In this document: in pieces, positions 8,183 to 15,230 of the stretch | Layout of the letters: each line of letters begins with the position of its first letter | Position numbering within the stretch: the stretch's first letter is position 1 | NCBI RefSeq assembly: GCF_041435435.1 | Contig: NZ_CP108494.1 | Location: 6,668,501 to 6,732,500, forward strand | DNA from: Streptomyces sp. NBC_01241 | GTDB taxonomy: Bacteria; Actinomycetota; Actinomycetes; Streptomycetales; Streptomycetaceae | Length of the DNA stretch: 64,000 bases | Direction: 5' to 3' | Notes under the pieces: generated by a model | The model's input: only the letters and a program-made list of their open reading frames with translations | The model's database searches: none | What the model was told of the DNA's origin: nothing | Program-made: the position numbers and the translations under genes

Positions 8183-8758
8183 TCATGCGACCTCCGCGAG
8201 CACGATGGTCGAGGGGTCGCCGGCCTGGTGATCCTGGGCGAGCCGGCGACGCACCGTCTCCAGGGCCCCGGCGAGCGGTGACAGTCCGACGGAGCCTCTT
8301 CGCTGGTCCAAGGAGTCGGGCGCGCGCACCGGACACAGCTCAACTCCTGTTGGGGTGAGGAGCTGTTGAGTTCCGAACTCCTGGAGGCGACCGCTGTTAA
8401 CCAGGGTCCGGTCGTAGAGGTGAGCCCAGTGCTGGACGGGCGCGTCGCCGTTCTGGACTGCGCGTTCCAGCAGGGTGGTGGCCGCCCGCTGGAAGTCGGC
8501 GTCGCCGTCGGCGTGAAGAGCCAGGCTCCATGCGGCGCGCGCCGCGTCGGGACCGACGAGGCGGTGGCCGGGCCAGTCGTGCTCGGCCAAGACGCGGCGC
8601 AGCACCTTGGTGTCGGCGTGGTCGGCGTGACGGTCCTGGCCGAGCTGCACTGCGTCGAGCTGATTGCGCACGCGCTTGGCCCGGCGCGCTGCAGACTGCG
8701 CTGCGCGGGCGATGAGTTCGCGGGCGAGGTCCGGTCGCAGCGTTTCGGCGGCCGTCAC
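8183..8758 (-). CDS. DUF6624 protein
   Basis: 191 residues. The DUF6624 core is visible: AWSLALHADGDADFQ, then an HLYDRTLVNSGRLQEFGTQQ segment and DQRRGSVGLSPL near the end. The biochemical role of the family is not known. A second copy of this domain occurs in this window as the middle part of the 916-residue fusion protein at 23212-25962, linking the two loci. The GTG start overlaps the stop of the upstream GNAT-like gene (GTGA). Confidence 0.75.
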   Translation of the reverse strand: MTAAETLRPDLARELIARAAQSAARRAKRVRNQLDAVQLGQDRHADHADTKVLRRVLAEHDWPGHRLVGPDAARAAWSLALHADGDADFQRAATTLLERAVQNGDAPVQHWAHLYDRTLVNSGRLQEFGTQQLLTPTGVELCPVRAPDSLDQRRGSVGLSPLAGALETVRRRLAQDHQAGDPSTIVLAEVA

Positions 8759-9399
8759 GCGATGCTCCGGCTGTCTGTGGACGACTGCGGTTCGTGGACC
8801 CAGCAGGCGATGAGAGCGCCCAGTCCAGAACGCTGCTCGGCGATGAGTTCGAGGCGGGCGACGCGCTCCTCATGCTGTCCAGAACCCGATCCTCGGACGT
8901 CCCAGCCCATGTCTGTGAGCCGGCGAAGGAAGGGGGCTATCGGATCAACGTCGAGGGGATGGCGGGCCAGGGCCTCGGCGCGCACCAGCGGCAGGTCGAG
9001 GCGGGCGGCGAAGTCGGAGGCCCACAGGGTGATCAGCTGGATGGTGTCGTCGGACCGGTCGGGCAGGGTGTGGACGCAGCTCAGGAAGAGGCATGCCCCC
9101 TGCCCCCATCCGAGGCCGGGGGCGCGCTGCGGGATCATGCAGGCCAGCAGCAGCCCGTCCTCGAAGAGTCCGGCCGGCTGCGCCTGCGAGTCACGGAACA
9201 GGGCGGGGATATCGGCTCGGGCGGGTACCGGCAGGCCGCGCATGGTGAGCCAGCGCTGACGGTCCTGGACGAGCGCGACGGCCTCGTCTCGCTCGGCGTC
9301 CGTGCCCAGAGTCTGCATCTCGTACACGGTTGCTGGCGCCCGCTCGTGCGGGGGCGCGGGAGAGGGCTCGGTGACCGGCGCGGCGGGCGATGTATTCAC
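8755..9399 (-). CDS. uncharacterised protein, possibly GNAT-like
   Basis: 214 residues, starting at the GTG that overlaps the stop of the helix-turn-helix gene. The first ~25 residues are Pro/Ala-rich and probably disordered. The rest has a mixed alpha/beta composition, with LPLVRAEALARHPLDVDPIAPFLRRLTDMGWDV reminiscent of the late part of a GNAT acetyltransferase, but the acetyl-CoA loop (RxxGxG/A) is not clear. I cannot assign a substrate. Coupled on both sides by 4-bp overlaps, so it is an integral part of this operon. Confidence 0.6.
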   Translation of the reverse strand: MNTSPAAPVTEPSPAPPHERAPATVYEMQTLGTDAERDEAVALVQDRQRWLTMRGLPVPARADIPALFRDSQAQPAGLFEDGLLLACMIPQRAPGLGWGQGACLFLSCVHTLPDRSDDTIQLITLWASDFAARLDLPLVRAEALARHPLDVDPIAPFLRRLTDMGWDVRGSGSGQHEERVARLELIAEQRSGLGALIACWVHEPQSSTDSRSIA

Positions 9400-9887
9400 T
9401 GAGCCGCTCCGTTCTCCACCGTGCCGGCCGGCCTGGTGCCCAGCAGGCCCCACGCGTGGGCCAGGACGACGAGCTGGGTGACGTCGGCGGCCTCGGTCCC
9501 GTCGAGCAGCGCGTCGAGTGCGGATCCGAGATCGGCCGGGGCGATCTTGGCGGCGAGAGCGGCGTCGCGGGGGGTGTTGTGCTCAGCGACCGCCTTCAGC
9601 AGCAGCTGCTCCTCTGCGTCGAGCTCCGGCGCCGGCCGCTCCGTCGTGGGCGGGGCGACCTGCTCAGCAGCAAGCAGCAAATGTACGAGCACCTGCGGCT
9701 TGCAGCGGGGCGGGCAATGGACGCTCACCCGGATGTCGCGGAGGTACTGACGGACCGTGTGGGGTGACAGCCCGGTCCTCGTGACGATGTCTTGGGAGGT
9801 GAGGCCCTCCACGAGATGCTGGGCGACGATCTGGTGGGTCGGCTTCAGCGGTGTGATCGGTGCGCTGGGCGTCATGGACGGGAACAC
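9396..9887 (-). CDS. LuxR/TrfB-type helix-turn-helix protein
   Basis: About 163 residues. A helix-turn-helix is evident near residues 25-55: GLTSQDIVTRTGLSPHTVRQYL, the pattern of LuxR-type DNA-binding domains. The C-terminal part (LLLKAVAEHNTPRDAALAAKIAPADLGSALDALL) repeats a helical, possibly second DNA-binding, arrangement. I chose GTG at 9887 because AAAGAG lies just before it and a hairpin at 9929-9967 separates it from the dehydrogenase gene; an ATG at 10019 that overlaps the dehydrogenase stop (ATGA) and an ATG at 9875 are alternatives. First gene of the operon, so a likely local regulator. Confidence 0.7.
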   Translation of the reverse strand: MFPSMTPSAPITPLKPTHQIVAQHLVEGLTSQDIVTRTGLSPHTVRQYLRDIRVSVHCPPRCKPQVLVHLLLAAEQVAPPTTERPAPELDAEEQLLLKAVAEHNTPRDAALAAKIAPADLGSALDALLDGTEAADVTQLVVLAHAWGLLGTRPAGTVENGAAQ

Positions 9888-9928
9888 GGCTATCTCTTTC
9901 TCGGCTGGCTTGGCGGTCACCGGAAGGG

Positions 9929-9967
9929 GTGTCGCCGGTCCCCGCGGGGGACGGGGGCCGGCGACAC
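9929..9967 (-). terminator. hairpin between dehydrogenase and HTH gene
   Basis: A 10-bp perfect stem (GTGTCGCCGG with CCGGCGACAC) is extended by a further GC-rich 4-bp pairing across one mismatch. It lies in the 128-bp gap after the acyl-CoA dehydrogenase stop, on the side where a terminator or attenuator of that transcript would be. There is no U-tract, as is common in Streptomyces. Confidence 0.5.
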
Positions 9968-10015
9968 GGACCCGTGCGAGGCGGTCGGGATTCACGGGGT
10001 GCCGCGCACGGGGGT

Positions 10016-11269
10016 TCATGCGGCGGTGGGGTCGGGCTGCGCCCAGGCGGTTTCGGCGGCGAGGCGTTCGGACCACTGGATGGGGTCGTCGTCGAAGGCG
10101 GCGTCGGCGAGGCGTATTCGCTGGACTTCGCCGGTCCCGGCCGGTGGGTAGGTGTGCTGGATGTCGCGCCACAGGCGCTGGAGGACGTAGTCGCGGTCGA
10201 GGGCCTGGGCGCCGTGCAGTTCCATGGCGTCCTGGGCTGAGGTCATGGCCCACTGGTGGCCCAGGTACTTGGCGTTGATCAGGTCGCCGTCGCAGGACAG
10301 GCCCTGGTCGAGGAGGTGCACGGACTGGTAGGCCAGGATTCGTCCGGCGCGCAGGCGGGCTTCCATGTCACCGACGCGGTCCCGCAGAACCGGCAGATCG
10401 GACAGGGCGCCCCGGTAGCGGGTGCGTGCCTGGAGGCGAGCGGTCGTGGTGGCGACGATTGCCTCGTGGATCCCGAGGCTGACCGCGGCCAGGTTGGGGC
10501 GGCCGTACAGGATGCTGCTGCTCTGCGCCACGCTGAGCCCCTGGCCGATCTCTCCGATCACGTTTTCTGCGGGGACACGGACGTGGTCGAGGTCGAGTCG
10601 GCCGGCGGAGAAGCCGTGCAGGCCGAGACCGGAGCGGTGGTCGGCGATGGAGAGCCCGTGGCGGTCGGACTCGACCATGAACGCGGTCAGCGCCTGCGAG
10701 GTACGAGCGCCCGCCTCGGCGGTGCGGGCGAGCACGAGGTGGGCTCCCGCGAGGTGACTGTTGCCGATGTGGGCCTTGCTGCCGGTGATCACCCACTGGT
10801 TGCCGGCGCGTTCGGCGGTGGTCTCGATCCCGCCGATGTGCCCGCCGGCGGTCGGTTCGGTCACCGCGATCGACAAGAGAAGCGAACCGTCCGCCACCTG
10901 CGGCAGCCAGCGGCCCTTCTGCTCGTAGGTGGCGAAGTGCAGCAGGGCGCCGACGGGGATCTGGGTGGCTTGCAGGATGGCCGCGGCGGCGGCCGAGACG
11001 CGGGCGATGCGGTGGATGAGGACCGTCTTGGCGACATGGCCGGCGCCCAGACCGCCGAAGGCGGCCGGGACGGTGACGGCGAACCAGCCCCGCGCGGCCA
11101 TCAGGTCGGCGACCTTGCGCTCCACCCTGCCCGGGGCGGCTTCCATCCGCGCGACGCGCGGCGCGACGTGCTCGGCCGCGAAGGCGTCCGCCTCGTTCCA
11201 CAGCAGGTCGTGGCGGGCGGTGAGATAGGGCCGCAGCGCCGGAGGCGGTGTGGCGGGTGTGGCTGGCAT
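10016..11269 (-). CDS. acyl-CoA dehydrogenase family protein
   Basis: 417 residues, the usual length of this family. Visible are the N-terminal helical domain, the FAD/substrate strand LLLSIAVTEPTAGGHIGGIETTA-type segment (TEP followed by Gly-rich turn), the WVITGSKAHIGNS strand and the C-terminal helical domain ending in DAMELHGAQALDRDYVLQRLWRDIQ, which matches the quinone/FAD-binding helix. It oxidises an acyl-CoA or acyl-carrier thioester or acts as a related flavoprotein monooxygenase; substrate unknown. The ATG has GGGAG upstream. Whether it belongs to the conservon upstream or the operon downstream is unclear because of the hairpin that follows. Confidence 0.85.
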   Translation of the reverse strand: MPATPATPPPALRPYLTARHDLLWNEADAFAAEHVAPRVARMEAAPGRVERKVADLMAARGWFAVTVPAAFGGLGAGHVAKTVLIHRIARVSAAAAAILQATQIPVGALLHFATYEQKGRWLPQVADGSLLLSIAVTEPTAGGHIGGIETTAERAGNQWVITGSKAHIGNSHLAGAHLVLARTAEAGARTSQALTAFMVESDRHGLSIADHRSGLGLHGFSAGRLDLDHVRVPAENVIGEIGQGLSVAQSSSILYGRPNLAAVSLGIHEAIVATTTARLQARTRYRGALSDLPVLRDRVGDMEARLRAGRILAYQSVHLLDQGLSCDGDLINAKYLGHQWAMTSAQDAMELHGAQALDRDYVLQRLWRDIQHTYPPAGTGEVQRIRLADAAFDDDPIQWSERLAAETAWAQPDPTAA

Positions 11270-11355
11270 GCTCGTCTCCCTCTCCCTGGTTGAAGTTCGC
11301 GCGGTGGAGCGGCCGGGGAGCGCTAGCGGCTCCGGGGCGGGGCGGTGGAGCGGGC

Positions 11356-11997
11356 CTAGCGGACGGGCGCGGAGGTGATGCTGCCCATCACCTCCGCGCC
11401 AGAGTTGATGGTGATGTCCCTGATCCGTTCGGCTTCGCTCAGGGGCCGCTTCTCGGGGTCAATGACGCAGACCGTGCCCAGGACCACGCCGCTCTCGTGG
11501 ATGAGCGGGGCGCCGAAGTAGGAGCGGATCCCGACCGCGTCGACCACGTGGTTGCCGCTGAAGCGGGGGCTGGCGTGCACGTCATGCAGCGGGAGGGCCT
11601 TTTTGCGCTTCACGACCTCCGGGCACCAGCCGTGGTCGTGACTCATGGTGCGGCCGACGATGACGTACCCGCTGTCCGCCGGCGGCTGGTGCAGTCCGAC
11701 GAAGGTCTGCTCTACCAGGAACAGATTGACGAACCCGTACAGAAACCCGGCCTTCTCAGCCATGTCGCGGGCCAGCTCGTCGAAGTCCTCGCTGGCAGCG
11801 GGGGACACGCCCAGGCGCTCCAGCAGCGCGTACCGCTGCGCCAGTTCGGTCGTCTGCTGGGTGTGCGGGCCGGTGACGGCGGCGCCTGCCGGGATGGAAA
11901 GCCCGTGGGCGCCGTCGCGCATGCCGCGTTGCGGTAAGGCCAGCGCGGGTGGGGTGGCCTGCGGCACGAAGTGGGAGTTGTTGGGCTGATATGACAT
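11356..11997 (-). CDS. GAF-domain protein
   Basis: 213 residues. A GAF fold occupies about residues 60-200: FDELARDMAEKAGFLYGFVNLFLVEQ at the start, the central GRTMSHDHGWCPEVV, and IRSYFGAPLIHESGVVLGTVCVID near the end, the classic GAF C-terminal strands. A Cys in the DHGWCPEVV loop is where redox- or ligand-sensing GAF proteins carry a reactive Cys. It shares one base with the cvnD stop (TGATG), so it is a fifth conservon gene, probably a ligand-sensing partner of the CvnA-D complex. Confidence 0.85.
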   Translation of the reverse strand: MSYQPNNSHFVPQATPPALALPQRGMRDGAHGLSIPAGAAVTGPHTQQTTELAQRYALLERLGVSPAASEDFDELARDMAEKAGFLYGFVNLFLVEQTFVGLHQPPADSGYVIVGRTMSHDHGWCPEVVKRKKALPLHDVHASPRFSGNHVVDAVGIRSYFGAPLIHESGVVLGTVCVIDPEKRPLSEAERIRDITINSGAEVMGSITSAPVR

Positions 11998-12707
11998 CAG
12001 GCGTCCTGGAGAGTTGTGGTGGATGCGGGGTGAACGGGGCCTTCCGATGCGTGCTCCACGGCGTAGCCGACGAGGGTCAGCAGGACGCCGGCGACGTGGT
12101 TCGGATTGCGGGCGTCCCACGAGGTCGCCCGTGCTCCCGCTGCCCAGCCGGTCGGGACGTCGGTGACCACCGGTACAGAGGCGGGCAGGTCCAGGGCGGC
12201 GCGGACCTGGTCGGGGTGGTAGAGGTGTGCTCCGTCGAAGTGGTTCACGGCTACGACGAAGGGCAGACCGATGTCTTCGAAGAAGCTGACCGGGGTGAAG
12301 CTGTTTTCCAGGCGGCGGGTGTCGACCAGGACGACCGCGCCGACGGCTCCGCGGGAGAGGTCGTACCAGAGGTCGACGAACCGGTCCTGGCCGGGCGTGC
12401 CGAACAGGAACAGTTCCAGAGGTTTGGGCGCGTCGGGGAGGCTGAGGCGCCCGAAGTCGAAGGCGACCGTGGTGGTCTGCTTGGCCTCGACACCCTCCAG
12501 GCTGTCCACGTCCGCGCTCGCCTCGGTCAGGTACTCCTCCGTGCTCAACGGCGTGATCTCGCTGACCGCGCCCACGGCGGTGGTCTTGCCGGCGCCGAAG
12601 CCGCCGGCGATCACGATCTTCAGCACGGTCGGTGCACCAGCATGCGAGTGCGACGAAGTCCGCAGTCCCACAGCCGGGTCACCCGGCCTGGCGGTAGGGG
12701 ATGGCAT
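11997..12707 (-). CDS. cvnD: conservon small GTPase-like protein CvnD
   Basis: 236 residues as read from 12707; a GTG at 12671, 7 bp after the cvnC stop, is an alternative start. The G1 loop GGFGAGKTT (about residues 35-43), the FGTPGQDRF G3 segment and the VVAVNHFDG segment (NxxD, G4) make this a G-protein-like ATP/GTP-binding protein of the CvnD family. In Streptomyces, conservons behave like a membrane-associated G-protein-like signalling complex. Order A-B-C-D is intact here, on the minus strand. Confidence 0.9.
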   Translation of the reverse strand: MPSPTARPGDPAVGLRTSSHSHAGAPTVLKIVIAGGFGAGKTTAVGAVSEITPLSTEEYLTEASADVDSLEGVEAKQTTTVAFDFGRLSLPDAPKPLELFLFGTPGQDRFVDLWYDLSRGAVGAVVLVDTRRLENSFTPVSFFEDIGLPFVVAVNHFDGAHLYHPDQVRAALDLPASVPVVTDVPTGWAAGARATSWDARNPNHVAGVLLTLVGYAVEHASEGPVHPASTTTLQDA

Positions 12708-13092
12708 CGGGAAACTTTCTTTTCAGGGCCACCGAGAGGGCGGCCAACAGGTGGGTGGTGGGGCGTTCGTCCGCGTCGGTGTCGGCGGCGGCATAGGCAT
12801 CTGTGACGGAAACGACCAGGGCGTGGGCATCCAGGAGGTCTGAGACGAGGATCTTGGCGGCGGTGATGGGGCGGCCGAGCCGTCCCGCAAGCTCGGTCAC
12901 CGAACGCCGGTGCTCCCGGCACAGCGCGAGGATCTCTTCGCATTCCTCGGCCTGGCCCGGGCCAGGCCGTCCGGGGCCGAGGTCCAGCACGGTGTCCAGC
13001 CCGAGCAGGTGCCGGGGCTTGGTGCGCCCGCGCGTCAGCGTGTAGGTCCGCACGAACGTCGAATCCTCGGCCGCGTCGCCGTGGGTGCTCAC
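12679..13092 (-). CDS. cvnC: DUF742 protein CvnC
   Basis: 137 residues. The DUF742 pattern is visible: VRTYTLTRGRTKP near the N terminus, then a winged-helix-like RRSVTELAGRLGRPITAAKILVSDLLDAHALVV. It probably contacts CvnB and CvnD in the conservon complex. The start overlaps the cvnB stop by 4 bp and its end overlaps the longest cvnD reading by 29 bp. Confidence 0.9.
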   Translation of the reverse strand: MSTHGDAAEDSTFVRTYTLTRGRTKPRHLLGLDTVLDLGPGRPGPGQAEECEEILALCREHRRSVTELAGRLGRPITAAKILVSDLLDAHALVVSVTDAYAAADTDADERPTTHLLAALSVALKRKFPDAIPYRQAG

Positions 13093-13607
13093 CGGACCTC
13101 ATCACCCGTGCCGACTCGTACGGGGATCTGCATGTAAGGGGCGAACTTCTGGATCAGGCGTCCCGTTTCGAATCCGATGGGGCCGGCGTCGGCGTCCGGG
13201 GCGGCGATGACGGTGAGGACGGTGTCCACCACGCCGCGGTCGTTGCTGGGATGGTCTTCGAAGGCCGCGCTGCGACCGGCGCTCTGGACGAAGAACAGGC
13301 AGTCGTCGCGCTCGATGATGACCTGCCTGGCCGGCCGCTTCTGGTGGCTGGGGCCGGTGGTGTTCGACGCGAGGGAGGCCACCCCGCTGAGCGCGGCCGA
13401 CAGTTCGTCCGCCCAGTCCTTGTCGACTTCGCTGTCCAGCAGCCGCAGCCCGTCCCGCGACAGCAGGACGGCGTGCAAGACGCCCGGAACATCGGCGACG
13501 AACTGCCGTAGCAGCCAGGCCATGTCGTCACGCTGATGGCTCGCCGTCGCCTCGGAGGCGGGCGTCACGCCGCTCGTCACGTCATTCATCTCAGGGTGGG
13601 TGCTCAT
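13089..13607 (-). CDS. cvnB: roadblock/LC7 protein CvnB
   Basis: 172 residues. After a ~25-residue polar N terminus comes a roadblock/LC7 domain: MAWLLRQFVADVPGVLHAVLLSRDGLRLL, then LSAALSGVASLASNTT and the QVIIERDDCLFFVQSAG strand pair. These domains scaffold or regulate small GTPases, here CvnD. An extra acidic C-terminal tail of about 50 residues follows. It lies 74 bp downstream of cvnA. Confidence 0.9.
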   Translation of the reverse strand: MSTHPEMNDVTSGVTPASEATASHQRDDMAWLLRQFVADVPGVLHAVLLSRDGLRLLDSEVDKDWADELSAALSGVASLASNTTGPSHQKRPARQVIIERDDCLFFVQSAGRSAAFEDHPSNDRGVVDTVLTVIAAPDADAGPIGFETGRLIQKFAPYMQIPVRVGTGDEVR

Positions 13608-13681
13608 GGGGATCGCTCCAGAAGGGGGAAGGGCCGGTGGATTCGTCCGGGCGGCCGGGAACGCGGAGGGGCGGGCGCTGG

Positions 13682-15202
13682 TCAGGGTCTGGGCTGCTCT
13701 GCCGAAGCGGGAAGAGAACCGGCGGCCCCACCGGCCTTGACGCCGGTGCGGAAGGCGGATGCGAGCCCAGGCGTCGCTGCCGCCGCAGGGGCTTGCTCCC
13801 GCTCACGCGGTGGAGGGAACGAACCGGCCTGCCGCGTACGCCGGGGAAGGTCGGGTGCGGGTGCAGCGTGTCCCGCCTCGTCGGCTCCTGGCGTGCCCCC
13901 GGCGATCGGGTGGCTGACCTGGCCTGCCGAGGGGTCGGCCGTCGCTGCGGCAGCTTGCCGTTGTGGGGGTGTGGCAGGGCGTGCTTCCCGGCGGCGAGTG
14001 CCCACGCCACCGACAGGGGGAATCGTCACGAGGAGCCGTGCTGGAATGACGACCAGGGCCGTGGTGCCGCCCGTTACGTTCTCCTGCAGGAGAACGGACA
14101 GGCCGTGCGACTGAGCGATCTTCGCGGCGACCAGCAAGCCGAGCTGCCCGGCTCGTACCTGGCCGCTGACGTCGACCTCGTCGGGAGCCTTCAGCAGACG
14201 GTTCATCTGGGCTCGGATCTGCGGATGCATGGAGATGGCACGGTCCTCGACCTCGACCGCCAGCCCGTTAGGCACCCGCTGCGCCCGCACTGTCACTTTC
14301 GTCGCCGGGTCGGAGCACTCGCACGCGTTCTCGATTAGCTCGGCCAGCAGGTGGGTCAGGTCCGGACCCACGTGTCCGGGAAGACCCAGCTCACCGCCCA
14401 CGGAACCGGCCGCCACCACCACGCGCGGGTACTGCACCACCTCGGACATCGCACCGCGCAGCGTGGTCGTGACAGGGACCGGCTGGCGCGCACTGCGCAG
14501 GGACTGCCCGCCCAGCACCGCCGTGCTCTCCACCTGACGGCGCATTCGCGTCACCAGGTGATCGATCTCGAAGATCTTCGTCAGCAGCTCCGGGTCGTCG
14601 GTCAGCATTTCCAGCTGGCTGAGTGCCGCCAGCGCTTTCCCGACCAGGGCATGTTCCCGCCTGGCCAGGCGGCGCAGCACTTCCAGTAGGACGACGGACT
14701 GGGACTCGTCGTGCACGCGTATCAGCGAGGCGACGGCCTGCACCTGGAGTGCACTCAACGCCTTGTCGATCTCCGCGGTCGCACTGGCCGGCTGCGGCAT
14801 CTGCATGTCCGGCAGCGGCGGCCGTGCCCCTCGGCACAGCTCGTCCGCCGACCACTGCACCGACTTCTCGACGGCCGCGGCAACCCCTACGACCGCGGTC
14901 AGTTCCGCTGTCCGACGTTCCTCTGCGGCTGCCTGCACGGTGCCCGCGGCCGTTCGCACGCCTCGGGCCGCCACCAGCGCGACGCCGGTCAGTCCGCAGA
15001 CCAGGCCGGCCAGGAGCCAGCCGAGAGCAACCGCGGCCGTCGACCAGGCGGTGAAGACGGCGCCCAGCAGAGCTGCGAGAAGCAGCAGGGGCGGCACCAC
15101 GGCACGACGAACGCAGTGCACAGTGAAGGCATCGGTCCGTGGGGGCCGCCGTCGGCGGTGGCCGGTCGCGGCCGGCCGTGTCGGGTACGCGCTGTCAAGC
15201 AT
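13682..15202 (-). CDS. cvnA: conservon sensor ATPase CvnA
   Basis: 506 residues. Two adjacent membrane helices at about residues 33-82 are followed by a coiled region, a DHp-like helix pair (HDESQSVVLLEVLRRLARREHALVGKAL) and a HATPase domain with the N box HLLAELIENACECSDP and a GLLVAAKIAQSHGLSV lid. Histidine-kinase-like proteins of this family lack clear autokinase activity. The last ~130 residues are Pro/Ala/Arg-rich and probably disordered. First gene of the conservon; the likely membrane sensor of the complex. Confidence 0.9.
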   Translation of the reverse strand: MLDSAYPTRPAATGHRRRRPPRTDAFTVHCVRRAVVPPLLLLAALLGAVFTAWSTAAVALGWLLAGLVCGLTGVALVAARGVRTAAGTVQAAAEERRTAELTAVVGVAAAVEKSVQWSADELCRGARPPLPDMQMPQPASATAEIDKALSALQVQAVASLIRVHDESQSVVLLEVLRRLARREHALVGKALAALSQLEMLTDDPELLTKIFEIDHLVTRMRRQVESTAVLGGQSLRSARQPVPVTTTLRGAMSEVVQYPRVVVAAGSVGGELGLPGHVGPDLTHLLAELIENACECSDPATKVTVRAQRVPNGLAVEVEDRAISMHPQIRAQMNRLLKAPDEVDVSGQVRAGQLGLLVAAKIAQSHGLSVLLQENVTGGTTALVVIPARLLVTIPPVGGVGTRRREARPATPPQRQAAAATADPSAGQVSHPIAGGTPGADEAGHAAPAPDLPRRTRQAGSFPPPREREQAPAAAATPGLASAFRTGVKAGGAAGSLPASAEQPRP

Positions 15203-15230
15203 GGGATTCCTCGTCAGTGGGGTGGGGCGG

